A stretch of DNA of 35,731 bases from Spirosoma oryzae (GTDB lineage Bacteria; Bacteroidota; Bacteroidia; Cytophagales; Spirosomataceae), in contig NZ_PVTE01000040.1 of assembly GCF_003002825.1 (NCBI RefSeq), positions 1 to 35,731 of the forward strand, read 5' to 3'. A model generated the notes under the pieces. The model was not told where the DNA came from. It did no database searches and worked only from the letters and a program-made list of their open reading frames with translations. The position numbers and the translations under genes are program-made. Positions 26,464-34,429 of the stretch are shown here, in pieces (the stretch's first letter is position 1; the number at the start of each line of letters is the position of its first letter).

Positions 26464-28908
26464 ATGCCCGCTCTGCGTTATCTGGTTGTTTGTCTGCTTC
26501 TCTCGGGACCCCTGTTTGGTCAGTCCCGTACTGCCACCTCAAAGACGGTACTGTCTGCCCGCAAGGGGTTGCAGCAACCCGTCGAAGTCATCCGCGACCG
26601 CTGGGGTGTAAACCACATCTACGCCAAAAATGAGCATGACCTGTTTTACACGCAGGGGTATCTGGCCGCCAAAGACCGGCTGTTTCAACTGGAAATGTGG
26701 CGTCGGCAGGCAACGGGAACGGTGGCCGAACTGCTGGGACCGCAGGAAGTGAAGCGCGACATCGGCACGCGGCTGTTTCGGTTTCGGGGCAATCTCAACC
26801 AGGAACTGCTACACTACCATCCGCACGGACCGCAGATCGTCGGGGCCTTTGTCGAGGGTATCAACGCCTACGTTACGGAGATAACGAAAACGCCGGAGAA
26901 GCTACCGTTTGAATTTCGGGTGCTGAACATGACGCCCGGCCTGTGGACGCCCGAGGTTGTCGTCAGCCGCCATCAGGGCTTGTTGGGGAACGTTCGGGAG
27001 GAGCTGAAATACGGTCGACTGGTCAGCCTGATCGGTGCTGATAAGGTCCGCGAACTCAACTGGTTTCACCCCGTAGCCAATCCGACGCAACCGGACCTGA
27101 CGTTACGTGTCGATGGAACGCAACTGTTTCAACCCATACTCGACCTGTACGAAGCGTTCCGGCTACCGCTGAAATACCAGGGGCGACTGGCGAAAGCCGA
27201 TGAAGACGAAGCGGCTCTCACGCCCGGCGCTAATGGCAACACCGATGAAATAGACCGCTGGTTCGAGATCGAAAAGCAGTACACCGGGTCGAACAACTGG
27301 GTCATTTCGGGGGACAAGTCCGTGAGTGGTTACCCCATGCTGGCCAATGATCCCCACCGCTCGCAATCGACGCCGTCGCTGCGGTATTGGGCGCATTTAA
27401 ACGCGCCGGGCTGGAATGTAATCGGTGCCGGCGAACCGACGCTGCCCGGTATCTCGATTGGGCATAACGACTACGGTGCCTGGGGGCTGACCATCTTCGA
27501 AACCGACAACGAAGACCTGTATGTATACGAAACCAATCCGGCCAATCCGAATCAGTACCGCTACAAAGGGCAGTGGGTGTCGATGCGTGTGCTGACGGAA
27601 ACGATACCTGTCAAAGGCGCGCAGGCAGTAACGGCCACGCTCAAGTATACGCGTCACGGTCCCGTTGTCTACGGAGACACTAAAAATCACCGGGCTTATG
27701 CTGTTCGGGCGGCCTGGCTCGAAACGGGTTGTGCGCCATATCTGGCCAGTCTGCGCATGAACCAGTCACGCAGCTGGGCCGAGTTTCGGCAGGCCTGTTC
27801 GTACAGCCGGATTCCGGGCGAAAACATGATCTGGGCGGAACGACCATCAGCAACGAAGCCCGGTACGATTGGCTGGCAGGCGGTGGGGTTGTCGCCGATT
27901 CGCAAAAACTTCTCCGGGCTGGTACCGGTGCCGGGCGACGGCCGCTACGAGTGGGGCGGGTATCTGCCGATTCAGCAACTACCGAACAAACTCAATCCGC
28001 CGGAAGGGTATGTCGTTACGGCGAATAACAACCTGACGCCGGTCGATTTCCCGCACCGAAACGCCATCGGCTGGACATGGGCATCCCCCAACCGCGCCGA
28101 CCGTATCGAGGAAGTACTGAACGACGGTAAACGCAAAAATCTGGTCGACTTCATGGCGTTACAGGCCGATTATCTGTCGCTGACGGCCCGGACGCTGGTA
28201 CCGCTGTTGCAGAATCTATCGTCGCCCGAAGGCCGGACCGAACAGGCAATCGGCTACCTGCGCAAGTGGGATTTTCGCCTTGACCCCAGTTCGGTTGCCG
28301 CATCGATTTACGTAGCGTGGGCGGGACAACTGAAGCAGGCCCTCGCCCGACAAACGATTCCCGAAAAAGCACGGCCGTACCTGACCTCGCTACCCACCAA
28401 ACGTGTGATCGACTGGCTCGTTACGCCCGGCCTGATGCCCGGTTCGTCGGGCGATCCGGTCGCCTACCGCGATAGTTTATTGCTCGCCACTCTCGACAAG
28501 GCCGTGGCTGAGCTTGACAACCGGCTTGGTAACGACATGGACGAATGGCAGTATGGACAGCGCAGGAATAAGCATATCCTGATCACGCACCCGCTGAGCG
28601 ATATGGTCGATAAAGCCATGCGTGACAAAATAAATCTCGGCCCCGTAGCGCGGGGTGGTTACGGCGAAACGGTCAACGCGACAGCCAATGACCTCAACCA
28701 GACACACGGTGCTACCTTCCGCATTCTGATCGATACGGAAGACTGGGATAAAACACTGGGCATCAATAGTCCCGGTCAGTCCGGCGATCCAGACAGCCCG
28801 CACTACCGCGATCTGTTCCCGATCTGGGCCGAGAACGGCTATTTCCCCGTCTTCTTCTCAAAAGACAAAATCAAAGCCGTCGCCGAACAAACCACGATAC
28901 TGAAATAG
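26464..28908 (+). CDS. penicillin acylase-family N-terminal nucleophile hydrolase
   Basis: Exported Ntn-hydrolase of 814 aa with a signal peptide (cleavage near LFGQS). The alpha-subunit part begins VEVIRDRWGVNHIYAKNEHDLFYTQGYLAAKDRLFQLE; autoproteolysis is expected at Gly275-Ser276 in QYTGSNNWVISG, exposing Ser276 as nucleophile of the beta subunit. Later conserved pieces are PMLANDPH, PGISIGHNDYGAWGLT and YVVTANNN. The family includes acyl-homoserine-lactone acylases as well as cephalosporin and penicillin acylases; which acyl substrate is used cannot be told. Its stop codon is followed after 9 nt by the first REP module. Confidence 0.92.
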   Translation: MPALRYLVVCLLLSGPLFGQSRTATSKTVLSARKGLQQPVEVIRDRWGVNHIYAKNEHDLFYTQGYLAAKDRLFQLEMWRRQATGTVAELLGPQEVKRDIGTRLFRFRGNLNQELLHYHPHGPQIVGAFVEGINAYVTEITKTPEKLPFEFRVLNMTPGLWTPEVVVSRHQGLLGNVREELKYGRLVSLIGADKVRELNWFHPVANPTQPDLTLRVDGTQLFQPILDLYEAFRLPLKYQGRLAKADEDEAALTPGANGNTDEIDRWFEIEKQYTGSNNWVISGDKSVSGYPMLANDPHRSQSTPSLRYWAHLNAPGWNVIGAGEPTLPGISIGHNDYGAWGLTIFETDNEDLYVYETNPANPNQYRYKGQWVSMRVLTETIPVKGAQAVTATLKYTRHGPVVYGDTKNHRAYAVRAAWLETGCAPYLASLRMNQSRSWAEFRQACSYSRIPGENMIWAERPSATKPGTIGWQAVGLSPIRKNFSGLVPVPGDGRYEWGGYLPIQQLPNKLNPPEGYVVTANNNLTPVDFPHRNAIGWTWASPNRADRIEEVLNDGKRKNLVDFMALQADYLSLTARTLVPLLQNLSSPEGRTEQAIGYLRKWDFRLDPSSVAASIYVAWAGQLKQALARQTIPEKARPYLTSLPTKRVIDWLVTPGLMPGSSGDPVAYRDSLLLATLDKAVAELDNRLGNDMDEWQYGQRRNKHILITHPLSDMVDKAMRDKINLGPVARGGYGETVNATANDLNQTHGATFRILIDTEDWDKTLGINSPGQSGDPDSPHYRDLFPIWAENGYFPVFFSKDKIKAVAEQTTILK

Positions 28909-28917
28909 CGTGAACGT

Positions 28918-29039
28918 GTAGCCCAGACCTCCCGGTCTGGTAGCCAAAGGCTAAAGGGGAAATGGCTTATATGAAACCGGGTTTGTTTAGTCTATGAATT
29001 TGTTAGCCTTCGGCTACCAGACCTAGAGGTCTGGGCTAC
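28918..29039. repeat. REP module A (two facing REPs, about 122 nt)
   Basis: A REP reading GTAGCCCAGACC-TCCC-GGTCTGG plus a small TAGCC/GGCTA hairpin (28918-28953) faces an inverted copy (29004-29039), joined by a 50-nt spacer containing ATGGCTTAT and TGAATTT. It begins 10 nt past the penicillin acylase stop. The arrangement equals a bacterial interspersed mosaic element: two REPs in opposite orientation. Confidence 0.85.
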
Positions 29040-29124
29040 AAGCCGATCAATAAATGAGTTAGGTTGGCTGTGCATTGCGCTTGATAGGTTTGTGAAGTCA
29101 TTCACGAGACTTCTCTATCCCACC

Positions 29125-29745
29125 ATGCTGACTCATTACACGCGGTATTTGCCGCACATGCTCCCACCAGAAGAAACGTACTTCATTACCTTTCGTTTAC
29201 ACGGATCGTTACCACAGGACGTGATGGATCGATTGCTCGACGAGAAAGCGAGTTTACAACGGCAGCTCGCGGACCAAGTGGCTGAAGGAAACGAGTCGGA
29301 ACAGCAGGTGTCTGCGCGGTATAATAAGCGATACTTTGCCCGATTCGACAAGGCGATGGATACCGCTATGCAGGGAAACGATTGGCTTCGGCAGTCCGCT
29401 GTTGCCGACATCGTTCGGTCGGCTATTCATCATTACGACGGCACGGCCTACACGTTACATGCCTATTGTATCATGCCGAATCACGTACATATGCTGGTGA
29501 CAGCTTTGGCCAACAACAAACCGTTTTGCGTGATTATGAAATCGCTGAAGGGCTATACGGCGCGTAAGGCGAATGCACTGCTGAATCGCACGGGCCAACC
29601 GTTCTGGCAACCCGAAAGTTACGATCACGTCGTTCGTCATGCAGCCGAGTTCCAGCGCATCACGACATATATTTTGAATAATCCGATCAAAGCTGGTCTG
29701 GCTAAAGACTGGTCCGACTGGCCGTACTCGTACGTAGCCGTGTAG
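29125..29745 (+). CDS. REP-associated tyrosine transposase (RAYT)
   Basis: Single-strand DNA transposase of the Y1/HUH class, 206 aa. Motifs: N-terminal YFITFRLHGSLP, HUH pair His120-x-His122 in IMPNHVHMLV, WQPESYDHVVR, and catalytic Tyr182 in TYILNNPIKAGL, with C-terminal WSDWPYSY. RAYT proteins are thought to cleave and move adjacent REP hairpins; here three REP modules flank the gene. An alternative GTG start at 29092 is possible, but the ATG at 29125 gives the usual N-terminus. The TAG stop lies within the downstream REP, so the two are physically one unit. Confidence 0.9.
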   Translation: MLTHYTRYLPHMLPPEETYFITFRLHGSLPQDVMDRLLDEKASLQRQLADQVAEGNESEQQVSARYNKRYFARFDKAMDTAMQGNDWLRQSAVADIVRSAIHHYDGTAYTLHAYCIMPNHVHMLVTALANNKPFCVIMKSLKGYTARKANALLNRTGQPFWQPESYDHVVRHAAEFQRITTYILNNPIKAGLAKDWSDWPYSYVAV

Positions 29746-29864
29746 CCCAGACGTCCACGTCTGGTAGCCGTCAGACTAAGGTGGGATGGCTTATCTAGAA
29801 TTTTACTTGATTGGTTGTTGAATTTACTAGCCTAGCGGCTACCAGACGTGGACGTCTGGGCTAC
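29742..29864. repeat. REP module B (about 123 nt), overlaps RAYT stop codon
   Basis: Same architecture as module A: forward REP (GTAGCCCAGACGT ... CTGGTAGCC), a TAGCC/GACTA hairpin with one mismatch, spacer with ATGGCTTAT and TGAATTT, then an inverted REP (TAGCCTAGCGGCTA, then CCAGACGT / ACGTCTGG, GCTAC). The forward REP starts one nucleotide before the RAYT stop TAG, which is therefore part of the repeat. Confidence 0.85.
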
Positions 29865-29865
29865 A

Positions 29866-29954
29866 CATAGCCGTCAGGCTAAGAGGGGTAACTTATACGG
29901 AATCGTTTGTGAACTTAGTCGCCTGCGCCGGCCAGACGTGGACGTATGGGCTAC
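29866..29954. repeat. degenerate REP module C upstream of argS
   Basis: Lacks the first forward REP hairpin but keeps TAGCC/GGCTA (29869-29882), a spacer with AACTTATACGG and a diverged inverted REP (29918-29954, with CGTATGG in place of CGTCTGG). It abuts module B and ends 7 nt before the argS -7 box. Confidence 0.65.
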
Positions 29955-29960
29955 ATCCTG

Positions 29961-29968
29961 TACTTTTG
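29961..29968 (+). promoter_or_regulatory. -7 box of argS
   Basis: TACTTTTG, a frequent Bacteroidota -7 sequence, followed by G/C-rich start region; leader to the argS ATG about 31 nt. The -33 region would fall inside REP module C and has no good TTG. Confidence 0.5.
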
Positions 29969-30005
29969 CGGGCGGAAGCCGACAACCTGCGGTTTTTTAC
30001 CCATC

Positions 30006-31790
30006 ATGGACATTCAGGAGACAGTAAAACAGGCCATTCAACAGGCCGTTACCGAATTATACCAGCAGTCGATCGGCGAGGTTGTGCTGCAACCTACCAA
30101 AAAAGAATTCGACGGACTTTACACGTTCGTCACGTTCCCACTGACGAAAGCACTCCGACAAGCGCCCGCACAGATCGGACAGGCCATCGGTGAATGGCTG
30201 GTGGCGAACAGCCCGGTGGTGAGCGCCTTCAACGTCGTGCAGGGATTTCTGAACCTGAGCATTGCCGACAGCGCCTGGATCGATACGCTCAACGACATCG
30301 CGGCCAACGATACCTTCGGCCAACTGCCCGACAAAGGACAGTCGGTTATGGTCGAGTTTTCGTCGCCCAATACCAACAAACCCCTGCACCTGGGTCACCT
30401 GCGCAACAACTTTCTCGGCGATTCGGTCAGCCGGATTCTGAAAGCCAGCGGGTACGACGTCGTGAAAACCTGTATCGTCAACGATCGGGGCGTTCACATC
30501 TGCAAGTCGATGCTGGCCTACCAACGGTTTGGTAACGACGAGACTCCCGAATCGGCCGGGATGAAAGGCGACCACCTGATCGGTAAATACTATGTGTTGT
30601 TCGACAAGGCCTACAAAGCCGAAGTCGAGCAGCTGGTTGCCCAGGGAACGGCCAAAGAGGAAGCGGAGAAAACCGCTCCGCTGATGCAGGAAGTACAGGC
30701 TATGCTTCGTCGGTGGGAGCAGGGTGACGCGGAGACGGTCGCACTCTGGAAAAAACTCAACGATTGGGTGTACGAAGGCTTCGCCGTGACCTACAAGACA
30801 ATTGGCGTCAGCTTCGACAAGACCTATTACGAATCGAACACGTATCTGCTCGGAAAAGAGATTGTGGAGGAAGGGCTGGCGAAAGGCGTTTTCTACCGCA
30901 GAGACGATAACTCCGTCTGGATCGACCTGACCGAGGAAGGGCTCGATCAGAAGCTGGTGCTGCGGGCCGATGGTACATCGGTCTACATCACGCAGGACCT
31001 TGGTACAACCGAGTTGAAAGACCACGATTTTCACACCGACCGGCAGATCTGGGTGGTTGGTAACGAGCAGGACTATCACTTCAACGTACTGTTTGCCATT
31101 CTGCGCCGGCTGGGACGGTCGTACGCGCAGAACCTGTACCACCTGTCATACGGTATGGTCGATCTGCCGACGGGTAAGATGAAGTCGCGGGAAGGGACCG
31201 TTGTCGATGCCGACGATCTGATTCGGGAAACGACGGAAGCCGCTGCCACGGCCGCCGATGACGCGGCTAAAGGGAAGATGGACGAGTTCAGCGAAACCGA
31301 GAAGCAGGCCTTGTTCCAGATGCTGGGCCTCGGTGCGCTGAAGTACTATCTGCTGAAGGTAGACCCACAGAAGCGGATGCAGTTCAACCCCGCCGAATCG
31401 GTCGATCTGCATGGCAATACGGGGCCATACATCCAGTACGTCCACGCCCGGATTCAGTCAGTGCTGCGCAAAGCGGGTGACATGGGACTGTCGATTACTG
31501 GAACGGCAACGACGACCGAACTCGATGACGTCGAGCAGCAACTGGTCTTTTTGCTGAGTCAGTATCCGCAACGTATTGCGGAAGCCGGCACCAACTATGC
31601 ACCATCATACATTGGCCAATACGCTTACGAATTAGCCCGTACCTTTAACCAATTTTATGATCGGTTGTCCATTCTGAAAGAGACCAACATATTCTTGCAG
31701 CAAAACCGATTGGTACTGGCCGGTGCCGTCGGTCGCACGATCAAATCAGCCATGGAGTTGCTGGGTATCGACGTGCCGGAAAAAATGTAA
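30006..31790 (+). CDS. argS: arginyl-tRNA synthetase
   Basis: Class I aminoacyl-tRNA synthetase, 594 aa from the ATG at 30006; an upstream in-frame ATG at 29946 lies within the REP and promoter and was rejected. Charges tRNA-Arg with arginine. Seen: N-terminal Arg-tRNA-synthetase additional domain (about 1-95), HIGH motif as HLGH (128-131) in NKPLHLGHLRNN, and KMSKS equivalent KMKSREG (391-397), typical for many ArgRS that have a modified second motif. C-terminal DALR anticodon domain begins about residue 480 and ends in the usual ..NRLVLAGAVGRTIKSAMELLGID. Essential, single-copy type gene. Confidence 0.95.
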   Translation: MDIQETVKQAIQQAVTELYQQSIGEVVLQPTKKEFDGLYTFVTFPLTKALRQAPAQIGQAIGEWLVANSPVVSAFNVVQGFLNLSIADSAWIDTLNDIAANDTFGQLPDKGQSVMVEFSSPNTNKPLHLGHLRNNFLGDSVSRILKASGYDVVKTCIVNDRGVHICKSMLAYQRFGNDETPESAGMKGDHLIGKYYVLFDKAYKAEVEQLVAQGTAKEEAEKTAPLMQEVQAMLRRWEQGDAETVALWKKLNDWVYEGFAVTYKTIGVSFDKTYYESNTYLLGKEIVEEGLAKGVFYRRDDNSVWIDLTEEGLDQKLVLRADGTSVYITQDLGTTELKDHDFHTDRQIWVVGNEQDYHFNVLFAILRRLGRSYAQNLYHLSYGMVDLPTGKMKSREGTVVDADDLIRETTEAAATAADDAAKGKMDEFSETEKQALFQMLGLGALKYYLLKVDPQKRMQFNPAESVDLHGNTGPYIQYVHARIQSVLRKAGDMGLSITGTATTTELDDVEQQLVFLLSQYPQRIAEAGTNYAPSYIGQYAYELARTFNQFYDRLSILKETNIFLQQNRLVLAGAVGRTIKSAMELLGIDVPEKM

Positions 31791-31910
31791 CGGATCGACC
31801 GGGTTTTTAATCCAAGTGGGCGTCTTTTACGTAAAAACTATTTGTGGAAGCACCACGTTGACGGGATGGTCGGCGCGGTGCCAGCCCTTCACCCAAATCC
31901 GATAGTTCTC

Positions 31911-32531
31911 ATGAAAAAACAGGTTTCTCTTGCACTGGCAGCCGCAGGGCTGATCGTTATCTCTTCCGGCTTTATGTTCAAAGACGTAGTTAAAGGTATT
32001 TTCAGCGATAAGAGCGAAGTGGCAGCTGCCCCCGCCACCCATGCCGCGCCAACCAAAAGTCTGTACGATTTTACCGTGACATCGCTCGACGGTAAGCCGG
32101 TCGCGCTGAGCAGCTACAAGGGCAAAAAAGTCGTGATTCTCAATACGGCTTCGAAATGCGGCTTTACGCCCCAGTACGCCGACTGGGAGAAATTCTACGA
32201 AAACCACAAGGATAAAATCGTCGTGTTGGGCTTCCCGTCGGGCAATTTTGCCGGTCAGGAACTGGGTACGAACGAAGAAATCGCCAGCTTCTGTAAGAAA
32301 AACTACGGCGTATCGTTCCCGATGTTCGAGAAAGTCGACGTGGTAAAAAACGAAGGCCAAGCCCCCTTGTACAAATGGCTGACGACCAAAGAAATGAACG
32401 GCTGGAATGATAAAGTGCCAACCTGGAATTTCTGCAAGTACGTCGTCAACGAGAAAGGCGAACTGACTCACTTCTTCGCGTCGAAGGTGAAGCCCGAAGA
32501 CGACGAGTTCAAAAAAGCCGTAGGCCTTTAA
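31911..32531 (+). CDS. membrane-anchored glutathione-peroxidase-family protein
   Basis: Thioredoxin-fold peroxidase, 206 aa; the ATG at 31911 gives an N-terminal signal or anchor helix, while an open frame to 31842 is non-coding in look. Catalytic triad positions: peroxidatic Cys83 (NTASKCGFTP), Gln116 (GNFAGQELG) and Trp172-Asn173 (WNFCKYVV); the usual 'CNQFGGQ' reads SGNFAGQ, so one family Cys is absent. A Cys at 175 lies in the last motif. Such enzymes in bacteria mostly use thioredoxin as reductant. Predicted exported and anchored, hence a periplasmic hydroperoxide defence, which is inference. Confidence 0.85.
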   Translation: MKKQVSLALAAAGLIVISSGFMFKDVVKGIFSDKSEVAAAPATHAAPTKSLYDFTVTSLDGKPVALSSYKGKKVVILNTASKCGFTPQYADWEKFYENHKDKIVVLGFPSGNFAGQELGTNEEIASFCKKNYGVSFPMFEKVDVVKNEGQAPLYKWLTTKEMNGWNDKVPTWNFCKYVVNEKGELTHFFASKVKPEDDEFKKAVGL

Positions 32532-32539
32532 TCAATTGT

Positions 32540-32615
32540 GAATGGGTGAATGAGCGAATTAGCGAATAAACTGGTGCGCAACCAGACATTCACTAATTCG
32601 CTCATTCACCCATTC
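32540..32615. repeat. 76-nt palindrome between peroxidase and menA
   Basis: The 23-nt arm 32540-32562 (starts GAATGGGTGAATGAG) is the exact reverse complement of 32593-32615. Inside it, GAAT/ATTC and CTGGT/ACCAG (32571-32575, 32581-32585) extend the stem to a 5-nt tip loop. It starts 9 nt after the peroxidase stop and ends 12 nt before the menA ATG, so menA could be reached only by readthrough or from a promoter inside the repeat. Confidence 0.75.
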
Positions 32616-32627
32616 GCTCATTACACT

Positions 32628-33536
32628 ATGAAAACCTGGCTTGCGGCTGCCCGGCCGCGTACGTTGCCGCTGGCGCTGGCCAGCATTATTCTGGGTAGCT
32701 TTCTGGCCCGTGCCGATCAGCGGTTTAGCTGGCCCATCGCCGGACTGGCTGCGTTGACAACTATTCTGCTACAAATCCTGTCGAACTTCGCCAACGACTA
32801 TGGCGACGCCATATCGGGAAAAGATACCGAACTGCGCGTGGGGCCCCGGCGGGCGGTGGCTACTGGCGATATCACCCGCGAAGCCATGCTGCGGGGCGTC
32901 ATTATCACGTCGGTATTATCGCTAGTGTGTGGTATTGCGCTCCTGTATCTGGCCTTCAACAACCGCGCTGACGGAGCCGTCGACTCGTCGATATTCTGGG
33001 TCTTTCTGGTGATTGGCCTGCTGTGTATTGCGGCTGCCATTGGCTACACCAATGGTAAGCGGCCATATGGTTACGCCGGGTTTGGCGATGTTGCCGTACT
33101 CCTGTTCTTCGGCTGGGTCGGCGTGCTGGGTACCTATTTTCTGCACACACTGTCGTTCAGCCCGTTGCTGCTGCTGCCCGCTACGAGCGTTGGTTTGTTT
33201 GCAACGGGCGTACTGAACGTCAATAACATCCGCGATATCGAAACCGATACGATGACGGGCAAACGGTCGATCCCCGCCCGTATTGGCCGCGACCGGGCCG
33301 TACAATACCATTGGATGCTGTTGTTTACCGGTATGGCCTGCGCCATGGGCTATTCGATTGCCACCGATGCTCCGGCAACGGCGTACCTGTACCTGCTGGC
33401 ATTTCCGCTATTTATCCTGAACGGCCGGGCCATTGCCACCCATCGTAATCCTGCCGAACTGAACCCACGTCTCGGTCAGCTCGCCCTGACAACACTCCTG
33501 TTCGTTATCCTCTTCGGCATCGGGACGGTGCTGTAA
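32628..33536 (+). CDS. menA: 1,4-dihydroxy-2-naphthoate polyprenyltransferase
   Basis: UbiA-superfamily prenyltransferase, 302 aa, which joins 1,4-dihydroxy-2-naphthoate to a polyprenyl chain in menaquinone synthesis, in the inner membrane. Start chosen at MKTWLAAARPRTLPLA, the standard MenA N-terminus; an in-frame ATG at 32550 falls inside the palindrome. First Asp-rich motif NFANDYGDAISGKD (Asn53, Asp57, Asp60) and second motif NNIRDIETDTMTGKRSIPARIGRD are both intact, with eight or nine TM helices around them. No other men gene is present in the window. Confidence 0.94.
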   Translation: MKTWLAAARPRTLPLALASIILGSFLARADQRFSWPIAGLAALTTILLQILSNFANDYGDAISGKDTELRVGPRRAVATGDITREAMLRGVIITSVLSLVCGIALLYLAFNNRADGAVDSSIFWVFLVIGLLCIAAAIGYTNGKRPYGYAGFGDVAVLLFFGWVGVLGTYFLHTLSFSPLLLLPATSVGLFATGVLNVNNIRDIETDTMTGKRSIPARIGRDRAVQYHWMLLFTGMACAMGYSIATDAPATAYLYLLAFPLFILNGRAIATHRNPAELNPRLGQLALTTLLFVILFGIGTVL

Positions 33537-33552
33537 TTTTTTAGATAAAAGA

Positions 33553-33621
33553 GATAAGACGTAAGAAGAAAGATAAGGATTGCTAGTCTGGCAACGGCCG
33601 TCTTTTTTCTTACGTCTTGTC
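33553..33621. terminator. 21-bp stem-loop after menA
   Basis: GATAAGACGTAAGAAGAAAGA (33553-33573, see 12-nt perfect core AAGACGTAAGAA) pairs with 33601-33621 with two G-U wobbles; loop 27 nt. It begins 16 nt after the menA stop and contains TTTTTT on the right arm, which fits a terminator. The rest of 33622-33726 shows two small hairpins (CTGCGT/ACGCAG at 33665-33680, AAGAGG/CCTCTT at 33710-33726) and no gene. Confidence 0.65.
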
Positions 33622-33726
33622 ACTTCCACCCAGCCAACTACGCCTTCATTTTTCGGGGAACTATCTGCGTGTTGACGCAGCCGATTGTGTCGTATTATTC
33701 AGTACGGGTAAGAGGAGGGGCCTCTT

Positions 33727-33936
33727 TCACGAGACCACTCCTCTGCCGCCCGAGTGACTCATTATTGAAGTGAAATTATGCTGCTCCAGCAGCTCGGCCA
33801 CGTAATCAGGTTTATAGATAAAAGGTAAATGCTGATTCGCGAAATAACAAGTTGAGGTTGTACTTGACTTACGATTAATGTAATTGATAGATACCCGATA
33901 ATTTCCCTTATACGGGCGTTTGTTAAAACAGTATAA
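33727..33936 (-). pseudogene. 5'-truncated gene, 69 codons open, unknown family
   Basis: Minus strand, no ATG/GTG/TTG at the left end of the protein-like stretch, so it is not a normal gene. It reads FNKRPYKGNYRVSINYINRK, continues with KSSTTSTCYFANQHLPFIY, KPDYVAELLEQHNF, and ends TSIMSHSGGRGVVS then TGA. Codon use (GTGGCCGAGCTGCTGGAG) resembles the GC-rich neighbours rather than the AT-rich island beside it. The frame breaks (TGA) at 33937-33939, inside the dyad at 33932-33968, as if the 5' part had been replaced there. Confidence 0.55.
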
Positions 33937-33968
33937 TCAAACGTTATTTAATATAACGTTTGATTATA
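33932..33968. promoter_or_regulatory. perfect 16+16 bp dyad before a small orphan gene
   Basis: TATAATCAAACGTTAT (33932-33947) and its exact reverse complement (33953-33968) are separated by TTAAT. It ends 8 nt before the ATG at 33977. Not followed by a U-run and AT-rich, it looks more like an operator for a dimeric repressor than a terminator; as RNA it would also form a stem that could hide the start. Confidence 0.55.
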
Positions 33969-33976
33969 TAACAGCA

Positions 33977-34390
33977 ATGACACTTAGCATAGACACCTAT
34001 ACCAGCATCATAGACCATCTTAAAAGTCAATTTTTTGCTACGGGTGAATTATGGGCTGTTACTGCCTACGCCAATGATTACGGTATAATAGGAGACTATA
34101 CGTCCTATAAAAACCGCATTGATTTATTTAGTAGTGTACTTGAAGAGATTCTGAGAATGAAAGAAGCGCGTGTAGGGAGTAAAGGGGAGTTTCTATCGGG
34201 TTCACCGGAAGAACAAGATACTCAATTCAAAAACGCTTTTCCAACAACGTTGGAGGAAATGAATGAGAAAGCTGCTTACTGGTGGTATTTAGACGAATGC
34301 CCTGGCGGATTAGTATGGTATACCGACATTGATGATAACGAATTTGAAACTTCACCGACAGGTGATGGACGTTTCTATCTTTGGACTTAA
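33977..34390 (+). CDS. small protein, possibly DUF596-like / immunity-type
   Basis: 137 aa from the ATG (a TTG-started frame to 33920 would run through the dyad). Acidic, soluble, with KGEFLSGSPEEQDTQFKNAFP and WWYLDECPGGLVWY near the end. I associate that pattern with DUF596-type small proteins, which are often found beside polymorphic or contact-dependent toxins as immunity-like genes; this recall is uncertain. Lower GC than the genes to the left and a strong dyad in front suggest a separately regulated, acquired gene. No toxin is visible in the window. Confidence 0.5.
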   Translation: MTLSIDTYTSIIDHLKSQFFATGELWAVTAYANDYGIIGDYTSYKNRIDLFSSVLEEILRMKEARVGSKGEFLSGSPEEQDTQFKNAFPTTLEEMNEKAAYWWYLDECPGGLVWYTDIDDNEFETSPTGDGRFYLWT

Positions 34391-34429
34391 TATAAACGCA
34401 CTTGTATAACAGTTGTAGTGAATACAGTA

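Noticed and set aside
30057..31142. 361-codon minus-strand open frame opposite argS
   Set aside because: Shadow of argS caused by GC-rich third positions; composition is not protein-like.
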